62,000 nt of DNA from Diphasiastrum complanatum (GCA_029204225.1 CM055097.1:40130820-40192819), one strand, 5' to 3'; shown: positions 34,188 to 46,400, counted from the first letter of the stretch. Notes: generated by a model not told the origin, from the letters alone. Made by a program: numbers and translations.

Positions 34188-35400
34188 TGACGGTCATGCC
34201 AAGCCTTTTGGTGACGTTTGTTAACCAGTTGTGCATGGTAAGATATGAGTCTTGTCTCGCATAACTGGGCTAACGTAAATAGCCTGGTCTTGACTTGTTG
34301 CTCAATTGTAGCTTTTTCACATAGATCTGTAGAAAAAGCTTCCATGACTCTTAGCGAAGGCACTAAGAATTCTACAGGCATTATTGTCTCTTGACCATAT
34401 ACTAAGTGGAAGGGGGTAACCCACACAATGGCTCTCTTTGGGGTGGTGCGGTAAGCCTAGATAGCTGAAAAAAAATTTGTTTCTCAATCAGAGCGAGTGG
34501 TTTCAACTATCTTTGTCAAAATTTTGCATATCGTCTTGTTAGTTGATTCGGCCTGGCCATTACATCTAGGATAGTAAGGTGTACTCTTTTTGTGAACAAC
34601 AAGGTAATGGCATAGTAGCATTTAAAAAATGCGTGCCGCGATCACTAAGTAGCTCTATAGGGTAGCCAAAACATGTAATAATGTTTTTGTAAAGAAAACG
34701 CGTGATAGTTTTTGCGTTGGCGTCCATGACCCTCTAGAAAGTTGAAGGGGCGGTGCATAAGCCAAAAGGCATGACGTTATAAGCGTAAACCCCGTTCTCT
34801 GTGGCAAAGGCTGTTTTATGTTTATCTTCAGGGGCTATTTGAACAAGGAAATAACCGCTGAATCCATCCAAGAAGCTAAAAGCTTCAGCTCCTACCATTT
34901 GCTCTAAGATTTGGGTCGTTAAAAGCAAAGAAAAATGGTCTTTCTTCGTAACCGCATTAAGGTTTTAAGATCGACACAGATACGAAGTTTGCCATTCTTT
35001 TTGGGACAACGACAATGGGTGATGTTGAACTTCATAAATGAAGCCACCATCCAACAATTTCTTAATATCTTCATCTATCCTCTCACAATAGACATGGTTA
35101 GATATATAAGTTTTAGCCCTAACAGGCTTAGCATTGTCTTCTAAAGGAATCTTATGGACTACTATTTCAGGTGGGATTCCTGTCATTTTTGTATAATTCC
35201 ATGCAAATACATCCTTGTATTTGCGAAGCAGAGTTTCCAGATCAGAAAGTTGTTCGGACGAAAGGTGTGCACCAACTTGAACTAGTCGATCCATCTCCTC
35301 GTCGGGATCTTTAAGGTTTAACACCATCATTTTAGCTGGTCCTTCAAAGGAGCTGGAACTTGGTGTAGGTTGTCGATGTGACTGCGGTAACTAGATAACA
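34184..35400 (-). pseudogene. Gypsy-F: pre-RT/RT fused to integrase by internal deletion
   Basis: On the minus strand, 35330-34965 gives LLRKYKDVFAWNYTKMTGIP and a DEDIKKLLDGGFIYEV block, then 34928-34734 gives AEAFSFLDGFSGYFLVQI and NVMPFGLCTAPSTF, the RT fingers. Directly after this, at about 34733, the frame enters integrase core sequence (ITRFLYKNII, then SDRGTHF), ending in the integrase C-terminal helix region (34426-34184). The RT catalytic box, RNase H and the integrase zinc domain are missing. The deletion junction is near 34733. Confidence 0.82.
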
Positions 35401-35639
35401 ATGTCATCCAGTGTGAAATCTTTAAATTTTCGTGGGAGATCAAAAGGTGGTTCCACAAAGTATTCTGGAACTTTGGGAATCATCTTTGTTGAGTCACTAT
35501 CGGACGTGGAAGCTTGGTCTGATGGTTTGGTGTGTGTCTCCTTAGACAAGGGCTTAATCGGCTGCTTAAGCTTTCATGCATATGTTTTTGACGCTCGGTT
35601 AATTTTGTATCAATAATTTTATTTTTTTGTAACCGAGGT

Positions 35640-36640
35640 TTTTGTGGTTTTTGAGTGGGCGGTGTGCCTCACTTATCATGTCGTCGTCGAGTGTATCCAG
35701 ACTTCGTCTAGATACACATCCCATGTGTATACTTTGGGTTTGTGCCTATATGCTTGTGTGTTGGGTACTTTAGGACCCCGATGCCAATAAGCTTGACATC
35801 CAATTGTCCAAATTGGATCTTACTGAGATGCAAAACTGGTAGTAGAAGGCAGAGTCCTTCTTCAAGGCCATTGAGTTCCAGATCCCTGTCCTGACGGGGT
35901 ATCAAAGTCCGTACCTGGTACACATAATGTATGCCAATTATAATGCTACGGCCAGGTCATGCCAGCTCATAGTTCCTCTGTCAGGAACCATGTTTATAAC
36001 ATATCCTTTGTGGCGGCCGACTTGCAACCCTTTGGGTTCCCTCGCGGACCAAATGTTGTCACAAGGACGCTCTAGAAGATTGAGCAGACATCCTACTTCA
36101 AATACATAGATCCCTCCATGGACAAATGGAAGAATAAGGATGGGTACTGCGTGGAGGCAATCAATGATCAGCAGCTACAAGCGGCATGTGCATACTTAAC
36201 CAAGTGCACACAATGACCACGAACCAAGCTGTAGAGGGTATTGATGTCCCTGTTCCACATGAAGGCAGATTCACGACTGCATGCCCAAAGTCTTTATGAT
36301 TGGGCACAGTTTGCTTCGAACTACATTCATGAGTGTCTTAAGAACAAGTAGCCACTAACCGTACTAGGGTATCTCATGACAGATATCACAATCCAACAAG
36401 TACAAAATGGGCCCAAGCTTCAACAACACCTGCAGATTGTGGACAAGGCATGGGACATCCCAATCGGGTCCAAACAGTCCAAGCGTTCATGCTCATGGGC
36501 TACTTCACCATCAGGGCTCCAACCCAAAAGAGTCACCACACCTCCTAGCAGAATAATGGGCCCATCAAAAGGTCCAGCTGACACATACAAAGCCCGACGG
36601 GACGAGTTTCTTCAACAACTCCACTCCCCCGGTGCGGCGT
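35640..36640 (+). pseudogene. Unidentified plus-strand ORF, 5' part (split by a LTR element)
   Basis: I do not recognise this protein. Readable blocks are FFKAIEFQIPVLTGYQSPYL (about 35855), a Tyr/Asp-rich stretch FKYIDPSMDKWKNKDGYC (about 36100) and an open frame at 36376-36640 containing PSRIMGPSKGPADTYKARRD. Stops and shifts are frequent. It continues past the insertion at 41599. Since an LTR with a polypurine tract follows at 42796, this is probably the internal region of an LTR element; a gag- or env-position protein is possible. Confidence 0.4.
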
Positions 36641-36645
36641 ATAAT

Positions 36646-37478
36646 TGTGGAAATCTGCAAAATTGGACCAAGAATGGATCCTAAAATGATCCACAAGAGT
36701 GATTGGATGTTAGATACAATTGATCTATCAATATACAAGATTTAGATCCTTCTAGATCAAATTTAGATGAGAAAATCTAACAAGAACAATCATAAATGAA
36801 AGGGAATTGTACTTGCTGGTTTCCAATGTGTGAAAACCTGTCAGAGTACATAATCCAGCCTGAAATCAAAGTACAATATGATAGGAACTCAAAACTATAA
36901 AAAAAAATCAAGACAAATGATGAAATTGACAAGAATTGCCTCCAAAACCAAGATTGGTGTTGCTTGTTGATTATGGCCGAATGTGGCTCTATATATACAA
37001 AAAGTGGGAGCTCCTGGTACTGATCATCTCTTTGATCTCACATGTGTGAGGGTACTTTGTCATGTGATGATTCATCATGCAAAATTGACACTTGGACAAA
37101 ACCTTCTATTTTGGGCACTTTTGGTCCATTTTTCTACTATATTGAGAACTAGTGAAAACTCTTCTAGAAGTGCAAATTCGACTTTCTCAGCCTATTCCAC
37201 ACATGTGAAAAGACCTCTACACATGGGATTTGACACCTAATCTCATGATGTGGCTTCATGCAATCTCTAGATTGATGCCATGTGGCATATGGCTAAAAAA
37301 CATGATTTTGGCCTCTTTTAGCCAATAGAACTTGACTTAAACTATATGTACAAGCTATATGATTGTACTACATGAAAAGTACATTTATTTCACACATGGG
37401 AACAGGCTCAAGACATGTGTAATCATCCTACATACATAGATTTGGCCTTGACCAAGCATAATTTTTGCATTTTTCACA
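36646..37478 (-). repeat. 3' LTR of the non-autonomous element
   Basis: This 833 bp LTR reads TGTGGAAATC to TTTTTCACA on the plus strand. It carries about 70 bp (37020-37088) absent from the other LTR and has TATATATA at about 36991-37003. Where the right LTR has ACACATGTGAAAA (41010) this one reads CCAATGTGTGAAAA. Confidence 0.9.
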
Positions 37479-37618
37479 CTCCTCCTCAAAAATCTAGGTT
37501 GGTAAATCTAGCTTGATAAAAAACTTGATGATCTTGAACTTGACTCCATGGGCTAAATTGGTCTTTGCTGGTTCAAAAGGTGTGAAGATCAGCCGATGAG
37601 CTTGATGTTGATCCGAGA

Positions 37619-37927
37619 TCACCATATCCATGATAGTGCTTCTTTGATGTTGACATCTTTGATGAACTTGAGAGCTTTGCACCATCTTAGCACCTCCAAA
37701 ATTGATTCCTTCCAAATTTCATGTAGATGCTTGACCTTGAGGCTTGCTCCTTCTTCATGTACATGCTCCTCCGTGAGGAAATAAAGATTTCTTCTTGTCT
37801 TATTAGGATCACAAAGATCTAACATCATGTTACTATGATCTAGAGAATTAGACTCATCCAAATTGGCAAGACTATGCATGCTATAATAACAAAGTGTTTG
37901 CATCATATCTTCATGCTTGTTTACCAT
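37619..37927 (-). CDS. Small ORF of unknown function in the non-autonomous element
   Basis: This minus-strand ORF of 102 residues near the 3' LTR contains DLCDPNKTRRNLYFLTEEHV and a C-terminal helix-like stretch. No match comes to mind. Its coding status is uncertain: it lies in the same strand sense as the zinc-knuckle ORF but is short. Confidence 0.25.
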   Translation of the reverse strand: MVNKHEDMMQTLCYYSMHSLANLDESNSLDHSNMMLDLCDPNKTRRNLYFLTEEHVHEEGASLKVKHLHEIWKESILEVLRWCKALKFIKDVNIKEALSWIW

Positions 37928-38199
37928 GCTAATCTCAGATCCAATGAGGCTACATACTTAATTATGGAGATAAGTGTCTTTAGAAGATGATTCACTTACT
38001 CTCATAAAGAGTTTACAATTTGCCTCAATACTTGAAAAAGGACAAATTTTCAAACTATGAGTGAACAAATCACTTTTGCTCTTGCATGACTCAAGAGCAT
38101 ACATCTGACAAAATAACCATTTGCTTTCTAGTTGATTTAAAATCAATTTCAAACTTTTAAGAACATCATCTATGTTCTCAAGAGAGACTACATACTCAA

Positions 38200-38931
38200 C
38201 TAGTATGTCTTTACTCCAATTTTGAGATGCAATGATGTCACTAAAGCAAATTTATTCATCAAATGACATAAGAGAAGCAGGTATGAGATGTATACACATG
38301 AGATATTCTCCTCTTTCCCTTGAAATGTGAGCAACATGGGCTCAACCATGTTTCTTGAGATTCTTCTTGGAATCACAACTTGAGAAGTTCTCTCCTCCTC
38401 AATCCTTGGCACACTTGAACCTTGAGAAGGACTCTCCTCCTCAATCCTTGGCACACTTGAACCTTGAGATGACTCTTTGAGATCCTCTTCATGGTGCTCC
38501 TTCTTGATGGAAATCTTTGCATCTTGAACCAAACAATGCACTTCCAAATGAAATTTTTTAAAAGGTTTGACATGTGTTGTGATGAACTCTTGAAGACAAA
38601 TCTTGCAAGTCCTTGTGAGACTCCAAGTCTCATTCACCTTTCCACAAAGGAAACACCTTTCCTTGGATTTGTCCTTCTTGTATTTGCATTTCGAACTTGA
38701 AGCTCCATCCTTCACCTCGGTCCCCTTGCTTTGGTTGTCCTTAGATGGATTGGTCTTCTTTTTGTAGCATCTTGAGAAAAAATATCCTCCCTTGCCACAA
38801 AGGTTGCACTTAGGATCCTTACTTTCCTTCAATATTATGCCACCTATTGATGCCATGTGAAACAAAACTTGTGATATGATTCTACAAATGTAATTTGTGA
38901 CTCTCAAGAGACTAGATTTGAACATATTCAA
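38200..38931 (-). CDS. Zinc-knuckle protein of the non-autonomous element (gag-like)
   Basis: This minus-strand ORF of 243 residues has two Cys clusters: CNLCGKGGYFFSRC, a CCHC-like knuckle in which the His is replaced by Tyr/Phe, and CFLCGK...CKIC, a second Cys-rich module. A Lys-rich linker and an acidic repeat (two copies of QGSSVPRIEEE) follow. Retrotransposon gag proteins bind their RNA through such knuckles, so this is likely the nucleocapsid part of a reduced gag. It is the only sizeable ORF in the element. Confidence 0.5.
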   Translation of the reverse strand: MNMFKSSLLRVTNYICRIISQVLFHMASIGGIILKESKDPKCNLCGKGGYFFSRCYKKKTNPSKDNQSKGTEVKDGASSSKCKYKKDKSKERCFLCGKVNETWSLTRTCKICLQEFITTHVKPFKKFHLEVHCLVQDAKISIKKEHHEEDLKESSQGSSVPRIEEESPSQGSSVPRIEEERTSQVVIPRRISRNMVEPMLLTFQGKEENISCVYISYLLLLCHLMNKFALVTSLHLKIGVKTY

Positions 38932-39079
38932 TAATCTAGAACGATCTACAAAAGATCTAGCTCACAAACCTAAGAATCAATCTTCACAGTAATGACTAGT
39001 CACTTGGAAACTTTTCTTTGATCACTAAGACAAAAGCACACAATCTTTGAATCAAATCATAAAAGAAATTAGATCCAAA

Positions 39080-39730
39080 CTCCTATTGGACTCAACAAAT
39101 TCCAATGACTCTTTCTTTTGAGAGTTGAAATGGATATGAAGATTTGACACCTAGATTTTCCTTTTCACTTGACTAGTTCTCTCAACACTTGAGATTCTCG
39201 AAAGATGAGTTTTGTTTCAAAAACATGAAAATCAAACTTAATCACTTCTTTTGGACTCACTCTTGACCCAAATTATCTCACTCTTGAGATTTAGAATGAA
39301 TTTGATTTTCACAAAACATAGGATCTACACTAGATCACTCAAACTTGACATGTACATTTGATTCAAACACATAAAATTAAGATCCAATCACCCCTTTTGG
39401 AATCCCCAAAGAATCTCACTCTTGAGATTTGGAATGGATTTGTAATAGTTTGATAACAACCTATGTCAAGAATTTGTCACCAAGCTTTAAAAATCAAACA
39501 CATAGAGATTCACAAAGATCCCAACCATGCATGAACACTCAAATATGGACTCCTCCTTGTTCTAGACATCCAATGGGATCACAACTTGACCCTCACACTC
39601 TCACAAAGAAAGTTGAATAGAATTAATTTGAGTTTCATACATACTATGTCAATTTTCCTGCTCAATAAATTGAATTCATTCACCCCTATTGGATCCCACC
39701 AATGACTCTACCTCTTAAGAGTTGGAATGA
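39080..39730. repeat. Diverged direct repeats in the non-autonomous element
   Basis: Four related blocks near 39085, 39243, 39388 and 39677 each contain a CCTNTTGGAnTCnnnCAA-like core followed by CTCTTGAGAnTTGGAATG. Spacing is about 145-290 bp. The blocks have no open frame. Confidence 0.6.
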
Positions 39731-40460
39731 AATTCAAAATCAAAAGATGTGATTCTTATTTCTCACTAAGATATTGTGCTTCAAAGAGCTAATGCCACTT
39801 AGAAAGATTTGATCACCTAGGAGAAGACAAACTCTCCACCAATACCAACACAAAATGAGCTTCTAGATCTTGCCCTCTACAAAGGAAGGAACTCTTAGAA
39901 AATTGGATCTCTCTCTATATATTTTCCATACAAACCTCAACGACTTTTTTCAAGCCTCACAAACACTCGAAAAAAATGTGACTGGGATCTCAATCTCTTT
40001 TCTAGAACTCTCAATTGAAGCCAATCTATGTCAAATTCTACAAAAGATTTGCATAGATGCTATATATGCACTAGAAACTCTCAAAGGTTTCACTTGGAGG
40101 ATAGATCCAAGGATGTTTTCTAGCAAATTGATGCTTCTAAACTTGAACCTATCACTCTTGAACAAATCTAGAGTGATGGCACAATGGATTTCATCCTCTA
40201 TCCTTGCATATCACTCCTTAATCGATGATTTTTGGCAATTTCTCTCTCAACTTTGACATGTACTCAAAAAATCAGAGAAACAAATTTAATGCTCCTGAAT
40301 CAAGCTTAAAATTAAATTATTTGGATGATCTAACCCAAGAACAAATCATAGGAATAGAATCTCTATAGAAAAAGCTTGAATTTGCACTAAAAGTCTCCAA
40401 ATTTGGATGTATGAGTCAAATTATGCATCAATTTGAATTTTCTCAACCAAAACAAGTTTA

Positions 40461-40775
40461 GTATGTCCCCAAACGTGTGGAAGGTACACCTACAGCCTAC
40501 AACAAGTTTTGATACAAAAAAATTGAATCTAGCTATCAATTCAAACTCTCTACCTCAAAATTAGCTAGTTTCCACAAACTTGCTAATTTGGGAGATTTAG
40601 CATCAAACTGAAACATAAGACTCCAAAACTGGTACTGTACGTTCTAGCACGTGTGAAAAGTACCCCTGCAGCCCACAACAAGTTTTTGTCCATAAATTTG
40701 GAGTATACCTATCCTATCTAACTCGCCACATCAAAATTAGCTAGTTTTCAAAAACTTGCTAATTTGGGCTTAGTT
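40461..40775. repeat. 176-bp tandem duplication next to the PBS
   Basis: Two copies (from 40461 and 40637) share ACGTGTGGAAGGTAC/CACGTGTGAAAAGTAC, CCTACAACAAGTTTT-like blocks and AAAATTAGCTAGTTT plus AACTTGCTAATTTGGG. They lie in the leader between the PBS and the ORF, where packaging or translation signals of an LTR element would be. Confidence 0.75.
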
Positions 40776-40817
40776 TTGGATCAACCCCATCAAATCTTCA
40801 TAAATCCTCTTGTACTT

Positions 40818-40830
40818 GGCTCTGATACCA
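40818..40830 (-). other. Primer-binding site of the non-autonomous element
   Basis: The minus strand reads TGGTATCAGAGCC directly abutting the LTR (TCCACA|TGG), a perfect match to the initiator-Met tRNA 3' end. Confidence 0.93.
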
Positions 40831-41593
40831 TGTGGAAATCTGCAAAATTGGACCAATAATGGATCCTAAAATGATCCACAAGAGTGATTGGATGTTAGAT
40901 ACAATTGATCTATCAATCTACACAAGATTTAGATCAATCTAGATCAAATTTAGATGAGAAAATCTAACAAGAACAATCATAAATGAAAGGGAATTGTACT
41001 TGCTGGTTTCACACATGTGAAAATTTGTCAGAGTACAGAAACCAGCCTAAAATCAAAGTACAATATGATAGGAACTCAAAACTATCAAGAAAAATCAAGA
41101 CAAATGATGAAATTGACAATAATTGCCTCCAAAACCAAGATTGGTGTTGCTTGTTGATTATGGCCAAATGTGGCTCTATATATACAAAAAGTGGGAGATC
41201 GTGGTACTTGGACAAAACCTTCTATTTTGAGCACTTTTGGTCCATTTTTCTACTATATTGAGAACTAGTGAAAACTCTTCTAGAAGTGCAGATTTGACTT
41301 TCTCAGCCTATTCAACACGTGTGAAAAGACCTCTACACATGGGATTTGACACCTAATTTCATGATGTGGCTTCATGCAATCTCTAGATTGATGCCATGTG
41401 GCATATGGCTAGAAAACATGATTTTGGCCTTTTTAGCCAATAGAACTTGACTTAAACTATATGTACAAGCTATATGATTGTACTACATGAAAAGTACATT
41501 TATTTCACATGTGGGAACATGCTCCACACATGTGTAATCATCCTATATACATAGATTTGGCCTTGACCAGACATGATTTTTGCATTTTTCACA
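40831..41593 (-). repeat. 5' LTR of the non-autonomous element
   Basis: This 763 bp LTR is collinear with 36646-37478 apart from the 70-bp indel and point changes. It contains TTTCACACATGTGAAAA (about 41008), CAACACGTGTGAAAAG (about 41318) and CACACATGTG (about 41525). Confidence 0.9.
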
Positions 41594-41598
41594 ATAAT

Positions 41599-42790
41599 TT
41601 GTTAAACCCACCTCCTCTTAAGCTTGTCGTTCCTGCACCTCTCTCTCCAGATCACTCCATCCCTGACCTTCCAGAAACTAACCTGACATTGGGGGTAATG
41701 ACGACTTCCTGGCAGATCCACCAGAAACAAGAAGATTCTCGCCCAGGCAAGACACAGGTGCAGCTGAGTCGTCAACGAGCGAGTGAGCCAAGGAGAAAGA
41801 TACGGGCACAAAGGCCTTGGATGATTACCTAACAAGGCCACCACAACCACGTAGGGCAGCTTCTCCTACCAGGCCCATGAGCAAAATGGCTGACACCAGA
41901 GAATCAGAGAGATTTGAGAGAAAATATCCTCCCAACATGAGGGGAGGCAAAGAGGATATAGATCAAAGCCAATACTCCACCAGGGCCGAGATCATTGCAG
42001 CCTTACAACCGCAACCGGAATGGCGAAATAAGATTGTAAAGGATAGTAGGTGGCTCCAAGAGTACATGAAGGCACCGACATGGAAGCAAATAGATCCATT
42101 CTACATGCCGCTCAAACGCAAAAATCCATGGCCGACAGAAAAGCCACCGGTCGAGTTGGTGAACTAGCGTGTGATTTTGGGAATTTCAGAGAGAACCTCC
42201 CCGGTTGACCTAAGGCTGTAGCTACTTGATTTCGGGCACAAATACAAGACAAGTGTCGATCTATGCGTGCAAGAAAGTGCTGAATACTGCCGATTTATGG
42301 CCTTTCTAATGCAACAAGAATGTTTTTGGGATCGTGGTCTGGAACCAATCAAGATCAATCCCAACGTAGCCCTCCAGTCAGAGGAAGACCATGAGATGAT
42401 GGCTCGGCTATACTACAGAGCAGCCTTCATGTCGTCACAATATGTGACCACAGTGGAAGACTGGCAGGAGATGGGCTTTGTTGAAAAGATAAGAGAGTAC
42501 CTAAGGCCACTAAACTTCGGAAGTAAGCTCCACTTGCAAGTATTTGAAGCCCTTGGGCGAAAGATGAGCGAGCGAAAACAAACGGCAAGATGACAAGACG
42601 AGTAGGACTCGCAAGAGGTTCTCAAGAGGGCTGGGATGTAGCGGCCATTGAGAGACCTTCATTTTTGAGAAATAGTTTTGCGGATAATAACCACCTGGTT
42701 TTACGGAAGCGAATAAAGATCCATGCTTTTCCAAGTGCCGAGCGGAACGACATCACCTGTGTTGCAGTGGGTTCTGCAACAGATTAGGGG
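41599..42790 (+). pseudogene. Unidentified plus-strand ORF, 3' part
   Basis: This continues 35640-36640 after the LTR insertion. Open blocks are 41817-42167 (MDDYLTRPPQPRRAASPTRP, then IIAALQPQPEWRNKIV) and 42267-42593 (CRFMAFLMQQECFWDRGLEP, then MARLYYRAAFMSSQYVTTVE), separated by a stop near 42165. The mix of Trp, Tyr and charged residues looks like a real folded protein rather than noise, but I cannot name it. It ends just before a purine run and an LTR, so it occupies the last coding position of its element. Confidence 0.4.
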
Positions 42791-42795
42791 TGGAT

Positions 42796-43430
42796 AATGT
42801 TAGCTGATTCCAGAGAATCCCCAGATGCCGAGCCAAGCTGAAGACACAAAGTATCTCTCACTCATGACCGAGGAGGTCTCAGAGGGAGGAGAGCAGAAGA
42901 AGCTGAGAGCTGAGCTTGAGAGCCGAGAAATTACTAGTTAGGATGACAATAAATTATCTATGTGAGCCTACGTGGTGTATCCCAGAGAAGGAACGACCAT
43001 GTAGGAGCTGGTAATATTTCCTAGGCATTGTAAATAAGTGTAGACCCCCTTAAATAATTTAGAGTGAGCCACCTTTTGATGGTGACCTCTAGTGGAAGGG
43101 CAATTTCCACATGTAATTTCTAATTTGGTGGAATTGCCACTTGGGCTCCACATGGGCAGCCCTCTTGCTTATTTAAGGGCCCCCCTCTCTTGTGAGGGAG
43201 CTTTGAATGTATTGTCAAGTTCTCTTGAGTGAATAAAGAAGATCTTCCATGAGTTCTTGATGATTGTAAAGCTCCTTGTTCATGGCAATGTTCTTTAGTG
43301 AAATTCCTATGAGCATGTTTTGATTTCCTTTTGTGTTTGTGGATTAATTAGATTTCTTGCTTACTCTCTTGCTTTTAGTTGTGGATTAGATTTCATTTCT
43401 TGTTTGTGGACTAATGTAGGAATCAACATT
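42796..43430 (+). repeat. 3' LTR of the plus-strand element
   Basis: This begins TGTTAGCTGATTCC after a purine-rich AGGGGTGGATAA and ends GGAATCAACA, an imperfect inverted pair. It contains a TATA-like CTTATTTAAGG at about 43168 followed by a CT/G-rich probable R region. The 5' LTR was not found. Confidence 0.6.
43166..43177 (+). promoter_or_regulatory. LTR TATA box
   Basis: GCTTATTTAAGG lies mid-LTR, with a polyadenylation-like AATAAAG at about 43232, the usual U3/R arrangement. Confidence 0.5.
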
Positions 43431-46400
43431 CAAGTAAACTAAATAGGCTGGATTTAGCACATATGCTAACATGGACTACAATAGCAAGAACTTAGAAACA
43501 AAAGCAATAAGCATAAAGCCACACTATAATTAGCCACACTCCAAAATTAGCACAAGTGGCTATCTTGTACTTAGATATAGGATCAAATTCACAACCAATT
43601 CTAGGAGATAATCCTAACAATTGAAATCTCTCATGCTTCTTTAGTGTTACTCAAAGAATACCATTACATATTGTACCCAACATGGACAAAACAAAATGTA
43701 TCATCCAAGTACAGTCGAAATGCCATTAAAGTATTCACTAACCCAAAAGAAAGATAGATTTCAACAAAACCGAATACATACTGTCCTAGATATCCAATAT
43801 CTATTTCAGAATCGGTTCTCTTGGTTGTTACAATCATTATAGAGAAATACTCTATAACTTGAAAGAATCCAAATTACTAGATTCTTGTATGGAACACCTT
43901 TCATCTGCTTTACTTTGCAAGATCCAAATCGAATTGCAAAACAGAGATGGTTCCATAAACGAATTATCAGTCTAGCCACCTTTTCTCTTAGAATCATCGA
44001 TGCCTCAAAATTTTAATTCACATTGGAGAAAAGGAATCCAAATTCCTAGAGGCAGTCTTCTTAAATAATTCCCAATTTTATTCTCACTTGCAATTAGTTA
44101 TACTTCAGGATTTGAATGTAAATAAAATAATTGGATCATTAAGACCATCAGTCATCTATATCTCAGGCTTCCACTCTTCCCCCCCTTCCAAAAATGGTCC
44201 AGGTTAACAAAACTCCCAAATTTGTACTAGGAAAAAGTTCAATTTGGATTGCTAACATTAGCACTAATCACCCTGATAATTTTGTTCATTAAGTGCCGCA
44301 CTTAATTCCTGACAAATCCCCTTAAAGATCAGCATAGAAATTGTTCCACTAGATTAACACTATTCTTGGTTCTTATTGATCCCCAAAACAAGAAATGCTC
44401 CTTAATTGACAGATTCACAAAATCTTCAACTAAAAGTGAAGGCTACATTGACCTTAAAGAACTGACCAATTACATCAGATTAAGATCATTCACTTTGTGA
44501 GTCATTTCTATTTGATCAATAACCAATGAATTTGAACAAATCGAAAACGTCCATGGTTTCTTCAAAATTTACGTAAACTTAGATTTTCAAATTCCATTCA
44601 ATATGGACCTAACCTATGAAAATCGACCAAACATCGAATTGACAGTTCCACAGTTACCATCACATATTGAAAAAATTCTGAAACATCTAGCATGCATCCT
44701 GCATGACATGCAATGATTTCAATAAAAAAAAAAAACAACTTTTACGTAAATTGCCAAGAAACTGGGAAATTAGCACTGGGATTTTCAAAATCCGCTCGAA
44801 ATGGACCAACTGTGAAAATCGATTAAGAAGATCGATTTATCAAATTTACAGGCACTGTCACATATCAAAATCATTTCAAAACAATCTGCATGCAACAAAC
44901 TTGACATGCATTGACTTTTTCGTAAAAAGAAAAAAAACTCCCGTAATTAGCCTAGCCACTAGGAAATCTGCTTTTTGATCTAGAATTGTCAAAAATAGCT
45001 TCATGCAAGAAATCTTCTGATCAATCTACTGATTATGCATGCAACATGCATCCATGCATGCATACAGGTCTATCCATACATTTTCATCAACAGACAAGCA
45101 CTACACTGAGTTACAAGCATGCATGCATCAGAATATTTCCAAAATTTTCAAATTTTAGTTCAAAAATTGCCAAACTTCAGACAACCATAACTTTCTCTAA
45201 GCATAGTACGGAGGGAGAGTGGGTCTACAAGGCACTTTCCACATCACCCTGCCACCTAGGCTTCACATGTGCGAGCTGTAAATGCACAAAAAATAGATAG
45301 GAGGGCGCACTTTTGGAGAGAGGAATCATAAAAAATCGCATCCCAGCCCAATAAGCCTTGGATCAGAGGCTACAAGCACTCTACTAAGGCTCATTAGAGA
45401 GGCATAGAAGTTTCTAACAGGTCCAGCAAGCAATCACAAGCTCAGATCATGCGCATTTTTGGCCTCCTTCAACAAGCAAAACTTTAATATGTTGGTGTCA
45501 TCTATCCAAATTGGATGCATGATGGCTCAAATCAGAGGCAATCCATCATATCTTTAAGCTTGTAACAAGAACAAACAGGTTCAGACCCCCAATTGAGAGG
45601 TATTCATGCATAAAAATCATTAAAAATACACTAATTTTTGGTGTTTTGAGCCTCCTAATGGTGTCTAATACCTACCAAACTTTATGACAGCTCTGGGAAA
45701 ACTTCATTACATCTCTGAAAAACGTTCATACTAAGTCTTGGCTGAGAATTTTGAGGTCTACCCCAAAATTAGTCCAAAAAACGTCAAAAAACCTTGTTTT
45801 TTTGACCAACTTTGACCAAAATTTGTGGGGAAAATTCACAAATAAGTGCAATCAGATCCAAATACCTATAAATCCATTGCATGCAAGCACTAAAAGTTTT
45901 GATTCTAGTCAAACATGGTTTCTATAGCCCATTGATGGTCCAAAAATCACTACCTAATCAACCTTTTGACTATTCAAACATCATGCAATCATTAGATTCA
46001 ATCATTAATGATTGTAAACCAGCAAGTACAATATGAAAAATGTACTACACCAGTACCTATGATCAATTTCAAGCAAAAAGATCCTGTAAACAACCAAAAG
46101 GACACCTGTGGAGCAAAACCACCCATCCAAACCTAGATCCCTCCTGGATCTAGCCCCCAAGCCATAGTGAAGAACACAAGAGAGGGGAGGAGAAATTGGC
46201 TCAAGAATCTGAATTCACAATAGGAGGATGGGCGAGTTTCCAATGGACATATTCTCTTCAAGAGAGAGAGAATATTCCCCTAGGATCCCCATGCAACCTA
46301 AATTGAGTTATTGACCTCCTATTCTTGCATTAAAGCAGTCTTCACCATGCATGTGCTCCTATGTCCAATTATAGGTCTGGGCCCTAATATGATTATTAAT

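Larger units (their letters stand above)
36646..41593 (-). mobile_element. Non-autonomous LTR retrotransposon, complete insertion
   Basis: This 4948 bp element has LTRs at 36646-37478 and 40831-41593 and a perfect 5-bp target duplication ATAAT (36641-36645, 41594-41598). The PBS TGGTATCAGAGCC on the minus strand (40830-40818) touches the right LTR, and a GAGGAGGAG polypurine run touches the left LTR, so transcription is right to left. No protease, integrase, RT or RNase H is recognisable inside; only a zinc-knuckle ORF and internal repeats are seen. This is the structure of a large derivative that depends on a copia partner for enzymes. Confidence 0.9.

Noticed and set aside
44703-45300. ORFs of about 90-100 residues
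   Set aside because: No domain, no codon bias, surrounded by non-coding A/T-rich DNA.
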